Source: Capillimicrobium sp035565675 (GTDB taxonomy: Bacteria; Actinomycetota; Thermoleophilia; Solirubrobacterales; Solirubrobacteraceae). From it: DNA of 13,141 nucleotides. Below, piece after piece: positions 1 through 6,862 of the stretch (its first letter is position 1; every line of letters begins with the position of its first letter). The stretch is taken from the NCBI GenBank assembly GCA_035565675.1, contig DATMSA010000148.1:1-13141 (forward strand), in the 5' to 3' direction. The position numbers were made by a program, and so were the translations under genes. Under the pieces are notes generated by a model. The model saw nothing but the letters and a program-made list of their open reading frames with translations. It had not been told where the DNA came from and did no database searches.

Positions 1-12
1 GGGGCAGAGAGG

Positions 13-20
13 AAAGGAGA
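13..20 (+). promoter_or_regulatory. Ribosome binding site for the sugar-import ATPase gene
   Basis: AAAGGAGA lies 4 nt before the GTG at 25 and is a good Shine-Dalgarno match. It fixes the GTG start of the first gene. Only 24 bases precede that gene, so its promoter and any earlier operon member lie outside the window. Confidence 0.7.
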
Positions 21-24
21 GGGC

Positions 25-1242
25 GTGGCCGAGGTCGCGTTCGATCGGGTCAGCAAGGTCTACGACGACGGGACACGGGCGGTCAACGACTTCCAGGTCG
101 AGATCGCCGACGGGGAGTTCCTGGTGCTGGTGGGGCCGTCCGGCTGCGGCAAGACCACGGCGCTGCGGATGGTCGCCGGTCTCGAGGAGATCTCCGAGGG
201 CGTGGTCCGCATCGGGGACCGCATCGTCAACCACGTGCCGTCGCGCGACCGCGACATCGCGATGGTCTTCCAGAGCTACGCGCTGTACCCGCATCTGTCG
301 GTCCGCGAGAACATCGCGTTCGGGCTGAAGGTCAAGCGGCTGCCCAAGGCGGAGATCAACCGCCGCGTCGAGGAGGCCGCGCGGATCCTCGACCTGGAGC
401 CGTTCCTGGACCGCAAGCCCCGCGCGCTGTCGGGCGGCCAGCGCCAGCGCGTGGCGATGGGGCGCGCGATCGTGCGCGAGCCGGCCTGCTTCCTGATGGA
501 CGAGCCGCTGAGCAACCTCGACGCGAAGCTGCGCGTGCAGATGCGCGCGGAGATCGCGCGGCTGCAGCAGAACCTGGGGGTGACGACGCTGTACGTCACC
601 CACGACCAGGTCGAGGCGATGACGATGGGCGACCGGGTCGCGGTCATGCGCAAGGGCGAGCTCCAGCAGGTCGCGCCGCCGCAGGAGCTCTACGACCATC
701 CGGTCAACCTCTTCGTCGCCGGCTTCATCGGCAGCCCGGCGATGAACCTCCTGGAGGGACGGCTCGAGAGAGCCGGGGACGGGCTGGCGGTCCGGGCCGG
801 CGGGCAGTACCTCTCCCTGCCCGCCGAGCTCGTGGCCGCCCGTCCGGCGCTCCAGAGCTACGTCGACCGGACGCTGGTCCTCGGGATCCGCCCCGAGGAC
901 CTGGAGGACGCCGCGGTCGCCGGCGACGCGCCCGACGGGCGGCGGATCAGCGGCCAGGCGCAGCTGCGCGAGGCGCTCGGCTCCGAGCTGATGGTCTACC
1001 TGACCATCGACGCCCCCGCCGCCTCGACGGCGGAGACGAGCGAGCTGGCCGAGGACGCCGGCGTGCAGCAGCTCGGCGGCGCCGAGGGCCAGACGACGAT
1101 CGTCGGCCGCTTCAGCCCGCGCTCGCACGTCCGCGAGGGCGATCGCATCGAGGTCGTCGTCGACACCACCACGCTCCACTTCTTCGATCCCGACACGGGT
1201 CTCGGGATCTACGACGCCACCAACGGAGGAGGACCCACGTGA
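25..1242 (+). CDS. Carbohydrate ABC importer, ATP-binding protein (MalK/UgpC/MsmX type)
   Basis: This 405-residue protein is the cytoplasmic ATPase that powers the sugar importer encoded by the next three genes. The nucleotide-binding domain fills residues 1 to about 240. Walker A is GPSGCGKTT (37-45), followed by a Q-loop in VFQSYALYPHL, the signature LSGGQ (135-139), Walker B ending D159-E160 and the switch His193 in VTHDQVEAMTM. The C-terminal part is a MalK-style TOBE/OB regulatory domain (for example LGIRPEDL). It carries an Ala/Glu-rich insertion at about 329-356 that helps explain why the protein is longer than the usual 360-375 residues. The GTG start has a good Shine-Dalgarno. Its stop overlaps the next start (GTGA), so the two genes are translationally coupled. 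Family assignment is firm. The substrate is inferred from the partner genes only. Confidence 0.95.
   Translation: MAEVAFDRVSKVYDDGTRAVNDFQVEIADGEFLVLVGPSGCGKTTALRMVAGLEEISEGVVRIGDRIVNHVPSRDRDIAMVFQSYALYPHLSVRENIAFGLKVKRLPKAEINRRVEEAARILDLEPFLDRKPRALSGGQRQRVAMGRAIVREPACFLMDEPLSNLDAKLRVQMRAEIARLQQNLGVTTLYVTHDQVEAMTMGDRVAVMRKGELQQVAPPQELYDHPVNLFVAGFIGSPAMNLLEGRLERAGDGLAVRAGGQYLSLPAELVAARPALQSYVDRTLVLGIRPEDLEDAAVAGDAPDGRRISGQAQLREALGSELMVYLTIDAPAASTAETSELAEDAGVQQLGGAEGQTTIVGRFSPRSHVREGDRIEVVVDTTTLHFFDPDTGLGIYDATNGGGPT
1225..1232 (+). promoter_or_regulatory. Ribosome binding site for the solute-binding lipoprotein
   Basis: GGAGGAGG sits 6 nt before the GTG at 1239, inside the 3' end of the ATPase gene. 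It selects this GTG over the in-frame ATG at 1266, which would shorten the signal peptide's basic region. Confidence 0.75.
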
Positions 1243-2588
1243 ACCTTCCAGCCCTCAGGCGCCTCATGCTCGCGCTCCTGGCCGGGGTCGCGCTGATCGC
1301 GGCCGGGTGCGGCGACGACGACGACGACGGCGGCTCGACGGGGGCCGCCACCTCCGGCGCCGCGACGCAGGAGGCCGAGCCCTCCGACGTCTCCGGGACC
1401 GTGTCGATGGTCGGCATCTGGACCGGCGACGAGCAGGAGTCCTTCCAGGCGGTGCTCGACGGCTTCAACGAGCGCTACCCGGACGTCACCGTCAACTACA
1501 ACCCGGCCGGCGACAACACGCCGACCGTGCTCAGCACCGCGGTCGAGGGCGGCAACCCGCCCGACCTGGCGACGATCGCCCAGCCGGGCCTGATCCGCCA
1601 GTTCGCCGAGCAGGGCGCGCTGCAGCCGCTCACGTTCGCCAAGGAGGAGATCGAGGCCAACTTCCCGCAGGACATCGTCGACCTCGGCACGATCGACGGC
1701 GAGCTGTACTCGTTCGTCTTCAAGGCCGCCAACAAGTCGACGGTGTGGTTCAACGTCCAGGCGTTCGAGGACGCCGGCGTCGAGGCCCCCGCGACGTGGG
1801 AGGACCTGACCTCGGCCGCGGAGACGATCAAGGCGTCGGGCCTGCCGGCGTACTCGATCGCGGGCGCCGACGGATGGACGCTCACCGACCTGTTCGAGAA
1901 CATCTACCTCCGCCAGGCCGGGCCCGAGAAGTACGACCAGCTCACCAACCACGAGATCCCGTGGACGGACCAGTCGGTCAAGGACGCCCTGACCACGATG
2001 GCCGACGTGATCGGCGACTCGGACAACATCGTCGGCGGCACGTCGGGCGCGCTGGAGACCGACTTCCCGACGTCGGTCACGAACGTGCTGAGCGAGAGCC
2101 CGAAGGGCGCCATGGTGATCGAGGGCGACTTCGTCCCCGGCGTCGTGACGACCGACCTGGAGCCCGGCACGGACTACGACGTGTTCGCGTTCCCGAGCAT
2201 CAACGGCTCCGGCCCGACGGTCGTCGGCGGCGGGGACTCGGTCGTGATGTTCAAGGACTCCCCGGCCGGCCAGGCGCTCGTCGAGTACCTCGCCAGCCCG
2301 GAGGCGGCCGAGATCTGGGCGTCGCGCGGCGGCTTCTCGTCGGCGAACACGCAGCTCTCGCCGGACGCGTACTCCGACGACCTGACGCGCACCACGGCGA
2401 CGGCGATCGCGGAGGCCGAGACGTTCCGCTTCGACATGTCCGACCTGGCGCCGGCCGCGTTCGGCGGCACGCCCGGACAGGGTGAGTGGAAGATCCTCCA
2501 GGACTTCCTGGCGGATCCGACCAAGGTCGACCAGACCGCCCAGAAGCTCGAGCGCTCGGCCGCGCGCGCCTACCGCGACCAGGAGTAG
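1239..2588 (+). CDS. Extracellular sugar-binding lipoprotein of ABC importer (AglE-like)
   Basis: This 449-residue solute-binding protein should capture the sugar outside the cell and deliver it to the permeases. Residues 1-23 form a lipoprotein signal peptide with a basic start (ALRRL), a hydrophobic core and a lipobox ending AAG-C24. An acidic tether with five Asp in a row (26-30) follows. The mature part is a two-lobe family 1 type binding protein. Several stretches recall the AglE alpha-glucoside-binding family as I remember it: FKAANKSTVWFN, ENIYLRQAGPEKYDQL followed by HEIPWTD, and FRFDMSDLAPAAFGG near the C terminus. It starts in a GTGA overlap with the ATPase gene, and its stop is 6 nt before the first permease. 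An alpha-glucoside ligand is inference. The binding-protein role is secure. Confidence 0.93.
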   Translation: MNLPALRRLMLALLAGVALIAAGCGDDDDDGGSTGAATSGAATQEAEPSDVSGTVSMVGIWTGDEQESFQAVLDGFNERYPDVTVNYNPAGDNTPTVLSTAVEGGNPPDLATIAQPGLIRQFAEQGALQPLTFAKEEIEANFPQDIVDLGTIDGELYSFVFKAANKSTVWFNVQAFEDAGVEAPATWEDLTSAAETIKASGLPAYSIAGADGWTLTDLFENIYLRQAGPEKYDQLTNHEIPWTDQSVKDALTTMADVIGDSDNIVGGTSGALETDFPTSVTNVLSESPKGAMVIEGDFVPGVVTTDLEPGTDYDVFAFPSINGSGPTVVGGGDSVVMFKDSPAGQALVEYLASPEAAEIWASRGGFSSANTQLSPDAYSDDLTRTTATAIAEAETFRFDMSDLAPAAFGGTPGQGEWKILQDFLADPTKVDQTAQKLERSAARAYRDQE

Positions 2589-2594
2589 CCGGAC

Positions 2595-3938
2595 GTGGCG
2601 CTCGCCGACGCCAGCAGCGTGCCGGCGCCGCCCCCGGGTCTGGACGGACCGGACCCGGGGCGGTGGCGGCGCCGCCTGACCACCGCCGCCTTCCTGGCGC
2701 CGGCGGTCGTGATGCTCGGCGTGTGGATCGTCTATCCGACGATCCGCACGATCGTGCGCAGCCTGTTCGGACGGGACGGCTCCGAGTGGGTCGGCCTGGG
2801 CAACTACGAGACGCTGTTCACGACCGACACGCTGGTCACCGCGATCCAGAACAACGCGATCTGGGTCGCGGTGGTGCCGGCGCTCGTCGCCGCGATCGGG
2901 ATGATCTTCGCGGTCCTGACCGAGCGCATCAGCTGGAAGGTCGGCTTCCGCACCGCCGTGTTCATGCCCATGGCGATCTCGATGTTCGCGGCGGGCGTGA
3001 TCTGGCACATCATGGACGAGAAGGACCCCGAGCGGGGGGCGGTGAACGCCGCGATCGGGGCGGTCAAGGACGTCTTCGGCTCCAGCGGCGTGCTGTCGCG
3101 GGCGCAGCCGTCCAGCGACGCGCTCACCGGCAGCATCCGCGAGGGGTTCACGCTGCAGGCGACGGTCAGTCCCGGCGACGGCGCGCTGCTGGGGCTGACC
3201 GCGATCCCGCCGGCCGAGGTGCCGGAGGGCGCCGAGCAGGCCGCCACACCGCAGGCGGCGGGGGGCGAGATCGTCGGCACCGTGTGGCGCGACTTCAAGC
3301 CGGGCGGCGGCGAGGCCGGCGTCGTGGAGCCCGAGGAGCTCGGCATCCCCGGCGCGACCGTGCAGCTGCGCGACACGTCGGGCGACGTCGTGTCGACGAC
3401 CAAGACCGACGCCGACGGCAGCTTCGTCTTCGCCGACGTGGCCGACGGGGAGTACCAGGTGGCCGTCGCGTCGGAGACGTTCGCGGCGCCGTTCGAGGGC
3501 GTGTCGTGGCTGGGCCCCGACCTGATCACCCCGGCGGTGATGATCGCCTACATCTGGGTGTGGGCGGGCTTCGCGATGGTGGTGATCGCCGCGGGCCTGT
3601 CGGCGATCCCGCGTGACGTGCTGGAGGCCGCGCGCACGGACGGCGCGACCGAGTGGCAGGTGTTCCGGCGGGTGACGGTGCCGCTGCTGGCGCCCGTGCT
3701 GTCGGTCGTGTTCGTGACGATGATCATCAACGTCCTGAAGGTGTTCGACATCGTCCTGTCGGTCGCGCCCGGCTCGTCGCAGGACGACGCGAACGTGATC
3801 GCGCTGGCGATGTGGCGGACGTCGTTCTCGGGCGTCAACGACTTCGGGCTCGGCTCGGCGATCGCGGTCCTGCTGTTCATTCTCGTGATCCCGGCCCTGG
3901 CGCTGAACATCCGCCGCTTCAAGCGAGAGGAGTCCTGA
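2595..3938 (+). CDS. Sugar ABC importer permease (AglF/MalF type) with SdrD-B-like domain inserted in an extracellular loop
   Basis: This is a 447-residue inner-membrane permease, much longer than the roughly 290-340 residues usual for the family. Six helices are visible at about 31-52, 84-110, 118-139, 310-332, 368-392 and 420-440. The cytoplasmic EAA loop that docks the ATPase is at 343-367 (EAARTDGA...). AglF-like wording such as VLKVFDIV supports the family. The oddity is between helices 3 and 4. The normal motif GAVNAAIG...WLGP is split by about 140 residues (163-302). Within it, residues 224-300 read as an SdrD-B/carboxypeptidase-regulatory-like beta-sandwich: GEIVGTVWRDF, GIPGATVQLRD, TDADGSFVF, GEYQVAV. 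By the usual topology this loop is extracellular. It uses GTG at 2595 with AGGAG 9 nt upstream, and its stop overlaps the next gene (TGATG). Confidence 0.93.
   Translation: MALADASSVPAPPPGLDGPDPGRWRRRLTTAAFLAPAVVMLGVWIVYPTIRTIVRSLFGRDGSEWVGLGNYETLFTTDTLVTAIQNNAIWVAVVPALVAAIGMIFAVLTERISWKVGFRTAVFMPMAISMFAAGVIWHIMDEKDPERGAVNAAIGAVKDVFGSSGVLSRAQPSSDALTGSIREGFTLQATVSPGDGALLGLTAIPPAEVPEGAEQAATPQAAGGEIVGTVWRDFKPGGGEAGVVEPEELGIPGATVQLRDTSGDVVSTTKTDADGSFVFADVADGEYQVAVASETFAAPFEGVSWLGPDLITPAVMIAYIWVWAGFAMVVIAAGLSAIPRDVLEAARTDGATEWQVFRRVTVPLLAPVLSVVFVTMIINVLKVFDIVLSVAPGSSQDDANVIALAMWRTSFSGVNDFGLGSAIAVLLFILVIPALALNIRRFKREES
3928..3932 (+). promoter_or_regulatory. Ribosome binding site for the second permease
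   Basis: AGGAG ends 5 nt before the ATG at 3938, which itself overlaps the TGA of the first permease. This sets the start at 3938 although the reading frame stays open much further upstream. Confidence 0.75.
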
Positions 3939-4846
3939 TGGCGACCGCCCCCGTCGACGCTCCCACCGCCTCGCCCGTCCCGGCGCCGCGCGCCCGCTCG
4001 GAGACGCGCGCGGCGTGGATCGCGCGCCAGGCCGCCCGGCTGCCGTTCCAGCTCCTGATGATCTTCATCGCGCTGCTGTGGCTGGTGCCGACGTTCGGGC
4101 TGCTGCTCACGTCGCTGATGCCGGCGGGCGAGATCTCCGAGGTGGGCTGGTGGAAGCTGTTCGCCGAGCCGAGCATGGCGACGCTCGAGAACTACCGGGC
4201 GATGTTCGACAACAGCAGCCTCGTCGACGCGCTGATCACGACGGCGATCATCGCCGTCGGCAACACGGCGCTGCTGGTGCTCGTCGCGGCGCTCGCCGGC
4301 TACGCGTTCGCGTGGCTGAAGTTCCCGGGCCGCGACGCGCTGTTCGTCGTCGTCATCGGGCTGCTCGTCGTGCCGCTGCAGGTCGCGCTGATCCCGATCT
4401 TCTCGCTGTACAACTCGACCGGCCTGTTCGACACGGAGCTGGGCCTGATCCTGTTCCACGTCGCGTTCGGCCTGCCGTTCGGGATCTTCCTGCTGCGCAA
4501 CTTCTTCGCGGGGATCCCGAAGGACATCCTCGAGAGCGCGCGGATCGACGGCGCGTCGGAGGCGCGGATCTTCTTCCGGCTGATCCTGCCGCTGGGCCTG
4601 CCGGCGATCGCGTCGCTGGCGATCTTCCAGTTCCTGTGGACGTGGAACGACCTGCTCGTGGCGCTGACGTTCGGGCGCGACGTCCAGCCGCTGACCGTCG
4701 CGATCTTTTCCCAGCTGCGCCAGTTCGGCAGCAACATCGAGCTGATCGCCCCGGCGTCGTTCCTGTCGCTGGCGATCCCGCTGGCCGTGTTCCTGGCCTT
4801 CCAGCGCTACTTCGTCCAGGGGCTTCTCGCCGGGTCGGTCAAGTAG
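3938..4846 (+). CDS. Sugar ABC importer permease (AglG/MalG type)
   Basis: This 302-residue membrane protein is the second half of the import channel. After a Pro/Ala-rich cytoplasmic N-terminus of about 35 residues there are six hydrophobic segments. The first is near 36-60 and the last near 266-290. The ATPase-docking EAA loop starts at E199 (ESARIDGASEA). The C-terminal end, RYFVQGLLAGSVK, is typical of MalG-type permeases, and the QFGSNIELIAPASF stretch recalls AglG. The ATG at 3938 is chosen because it has a Shine-Dalgarno and a stop-start overlap with the preceding permease. This is the last gene of the operon. A perfect hairpin follows 14 nt after its stop. No long loop insertion like that of its partner is present. 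Confidence 0.95.
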   Translation: MATAPVDAPTASPVPAPRARSETRAAWIARQAARLPFQLLMIFIALLWLVPTFGLLLTSLMPAGEISEVGWWKLFAEPSMATLENYRAMFDNSSLVDALITTAIIAVGNTALLVLVAALAGYAFAWLKFPGRDALFVVVIGLLVVPLQVALIPIFSLYNSTGLFDTELGLILFHVAFGLPFGIFLLRNFFAGIPKDILESARIDGASEARIFFRLILPLGLPAIASLAIFQFLWTWNDLLVALTFGRDVQPLTVAIFSQLRQFGSNIELIAPASFLSLAIPLAVFLAFQRYFVQGLLAGSVK

Positions 4847-4860
4847 TTCTCCCTGCGGTG

Positions 4861-4883
4861 TCGTCGCGCCTGGTGCGCGACGA
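4861..4883 (+). terminator. Hairpin at the end of the sugar-import operon
   Basis: TCGTCGCGC and GCGCGACGA form a perfect 9-bp inverted repeat around the loop CTGGT, starting 14 nt after the permease stop. There is no T-tract, so it would be an atypical (U-less) terminator. Its right arm overlaps a possible -10 of the following gene, so a regulatory role is an alternative. Confidence 0.5.
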
Positions 4884-4884
4884 T
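4879..4884 (+). promoter_or_regulatory. Possible -10 element for a leaderless metal-ATPase transcript
   Basis: GACGAT lies exactly 6 nt before the GTG at 4891. The same spacing is seen for TACGAT before the gene at 8113 and TACGGT before the gene starting at 12334. The first base deviates from the TANNNT pattern, so this is a weak call. No -35 is evident. Confidence 0.3.
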
Positions 4885-4890
4885 CCACAG

Positions 4891-6783
4891 GTGACCACGA
4901 CCGCGTCCTCCCGGCCGACCGCGCTCGCCCGCCTGCGCGAGTGGCGGTCGACGGCGCTCGCGGTCGTCGCCGTCACCGCGATCGCCGCCGGCGGCGTGCT
5001 GCACCTGATCGGCGAGGACGACGCCGGGCGCGCCGTGTGGCGCGCGGCGGTGGCGCTGCTGGCGGCCGATCTCGCCTACGAGGTCGGCCGCTCGATCCTC
5101 GTCGACCGCCACCTCGGGGTCGACACGATCGCGCTGGTCGCGATGGTCGGCGCGCTCGCCCTCGGCGAGGAGCTGGCCGGCGCGGTCATCGGGCTCATGT
5201 TCAGCGGCGGCGCGGCGCTGGAGGCCGCGGCGTCGCGGCGGGCGCGCCGCGAGCTGACCGCGCTGCTGCAGCGCGCGCCCCATCACGCGCAGGTGCGCCG
5301 CGACGGGCGGATCGACGAGGTGCCGGTGGAGGAGGTGCGCGCGGGCGACGTCGTGCTGGTGCGCACCGGCGAGGTGGTGCCGGTCGACGGCACGGTCCGC
5401 GACGGCGAGGCCGTCGTCGACACGAGCGCGCTGACCGGCGAGCCGCTGCCGGTGACGCTGAAGCCGGGCATGCAGGTGCTGAGCGGTACCGCGAACGCGG
5501 GCGCGCCGTTCGACGTGCGGGCCGACCGCCCGGCCGCCGAGAGCGCGTACGCGGCGCTCGTGCGGCTCGTGCGCCAGGCCGAGACCGAGCGCGCGCCCTT
5601 CGTGCGGATGGCCGACCGCTACGCCGGCGTGTTCCTGCCGGTCACGCTCGCGCTCGCCGGCCTGGCGTGGGCGATCAGCGGCGACCCGGTGCGCGCGCTG
5701 GCGGTCGTCGTGGTGGCGACGCCCTGCCCGCTGATCCTCGCCGCGCCCATCGCGCTCGTCTCCGGGCTCTCGCGCGCGGCGCGCGCGGGCGTCGTCGTGA
5801 AGGGCGCCGGCGCGATCGAGGCGCTGGGCCGCGCCCGCACCGTGCTGTTCGACAAGACCGGCACGCTCACCGTCGGCACGCCGGAGATCCGCGAGATCCT
5901 GCCCGCCGCCGGCCGCGACCTGCCGCCCGCGGAGATCCTGCGCCTGGCGGCGTCGCTGGACCAGATGTCCGCGCACGTGCTCGCGGCCGCGCTCGTGGCC
6001 GGCGCCGAGGAGGCCGGGCTGGAGCTGGCGCCGGTGACCGAGAGCGACGAGGATCCCGGGCAGGGGATCGCCGGCGTCGTCGACGGGCGGCGCGTGGCGA
6101 TCGGCAGCCGCGGCTTCCTCACGAGCACCGGGGTCGACCCGGCCGAGATCGAGGCGGCGCGGCGGCTGGGCACCCGCGGCTCGGGCGAGGCGCACGTCCT
6201 CGTCGCCGTCGACGGCCACATGGCCGGCGTGATCGTGATGGCCGACGAGGTGCGCCCCGACGCGGCGCCGATCGTGCGGCGGCTGCGCGACGAGGGGATC
6301 CGCCACGTCGCGATGGTCACCGGCGACCGCCGGTCGGTGGCCGAGCGGGTGGCGCGCGAGCTGGGCGTCGACCGCGTCTACGCCGAGCTGTCGCCGGAGG
6401 ACAAGCTCGACATCGTGCGGCGGCTGCGGGGCGAGCCGTCGCTCGCCCCGGTCGTCATGGTCGGCGACGGCGTCAACGACGCGCCGGCGCTGGCGATCGC
6501 CGACGTCGGCATCGCGATGGGCGCGGCGGGGGCGACGGTGTCGTCGCAGACCGCCGACGCGGTCATCACCGTCGACCGCATCGACCGCGTCGCCGACGCC
6601 GTGCACGCGGGCCGCCGCGCGCTGCGCATCGCGCGCGAGAGCGTGCTCGTCGGCATGGGGCTGAGCATCGCCGCGATGCTCGTGGCGGCCGCCGGGTACC
6701 TGCCGCCGGTGGCGGGCGCGCTGTTCCAGGAGGCGGTCGACCTGGCGGTCATCCTGAACGCCCTGCGCGCGCTGCGCGGATGA
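4891..6783 (+). CDS. Heavy-metal-translocating P1B-type ATPase (TPC motif subgroup)
   Basis: This 630-residue integral membrane pump should use ATP to move a metal ion across the membrane. It has the full P-type core: actuator T182-GEP, phosphorylation site D321-KTGT, and hinge GDGVND (525-530). Four hydrophobic segments precede the actuator domain, two flank it and two close the protein. The metal-site motif is T277-P-C279-P rather than the CPC of copper or zinc pumps. The final helix carries Q613-E-A-V-D. The nucleotide-domain His-Pro is His362-Val. No N-terminal HMA domain (CxxC) and no C-terminal extension are present. From memory TPC marks the P1B-5 group, linked to Ni/Fe, so the ion is uncertain. 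GTG 4891 is preferred over GTGs at 4858 and 4873 because the latter fall before or in a hairpin and use rare codons. No Shine-Dalgarno is seen. Confidence 0.93.
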   Translation: MTTTASSRPTALARLREWRSTALAVVAVTAIAAGGVLHLIGEDDAGRAVWRAAVALLAADLAYEVGRSILVDRHLGVDTIALVAMVGALALGEELAGAVIGLMFSGGAALEAAASRRARRELTALLQRAPHHAQVRRDGRIDEVPVEEVRAGDVVLVRTGEVVPVDGTVRDGEAVVDTSALTGEPLPVTLKPGMQVLSGTANAGAPFDVRADRPAAESAYAALVRLVRQAETERAPFVRMADRYAGVFLPVTLALAGLAWAISGDPVRALAVVVVATPCPLILAAPIALVSGLSRAARAGVVVKGAGAIEALGRARTVLFDKTGTLTVGTPEIREILPAAGRDLPPAEILRLAASLDQMSAHVLAAALVAGAEEAGLELAPVTESDEDPGQGIAGVVDGRRVAIGSRGFLTSTGVDPAEIEAARRLGTRGSGEAHVLVAVDGHMAGVIVMADEVRPDAAPIVRRLRDEGIRHVAMVTGDRRSVAERVARELGVDRVYAELSPEDKLDIVRRLRGEPSLAPVVMVGDGVNDAPALAIADVGIAMGAAGATVSSQTADAVITVDRIDRVADAVHAGRRALRIARESVLVGMGLSIAAMLVAAAGYLPPVAGALFQEAVDLAVILNALRALRG

Positions 6784-6791
6784 CGAAAGTC

Positions 6792-6809
6792 CTGCAACTT
6801 CGCTTGCAG
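6792..6809 (+). terminator. Inverted repeat CTGCAA-N6-TTGCAG (terminator stem or operator)
   Basis: A perfect 6-bp dyad begins 8 nt after the metal-ATPase stop and 54 nt before the next start. As RNA it would be a short, weak stem with no U-tract. As DNA it resembles Fur-family operators. The Streptomyces Nur box, as I recall it, is TTGCAA-like half-sites with a 5-nt spacer, against 6 here. The choice between terminator and operator is open. Confidence 0.4.
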
Positions 6810-6846
6810 CGGCCGGAATCGGACGTCGAATCGCGACGGTCGCTGC

Positions 6847-6852
6847 TAGCGT
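6847..6852 (+). promoter_or_regulatory. Candidate -10 element for the cell-wall hydrolase gene
   Basis: TAGCGT fits the TANNNT pattern of actinobacterial -10 boxes and lies 10 nt before the GTG at 6863. No Shine-Dalgarno is visible there, so the transcript would have a 5' leader of only a few bases or none. No convincing -35 is seen. Confidence 0.35.
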
Positions 6853-6862
6853 CGCCCGCCGC

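Noticed and set aside
1209..3008. A 599-codon open frame on the minus strand
   Set aside because: It lies antisense to the binding protein and first permease. Its product is Arg/Asp/Gly/Val-rich with no domain or hydrophobic pattern, as expected from high-GC DNA read on the wrong strand.
2595..3938. Frameshift or gene fusion artefact as the cause of the long permease
   Set aside because: The reading frame is continuous, the permease motifs on both sides of the insert are in one frame and complete, and codon use does not change, so a true in-frame insertion is the simpler reading.
4858..4890. Alternative GTG starts at 4858 and 4873 for the metal ATPase
   Set aside because: They would place a perfect terminator-like hairpin inside the coding region, use codons rare in the neighbourhood, and lack a Shine-Dalgarno. 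They cannot be fully excluded.
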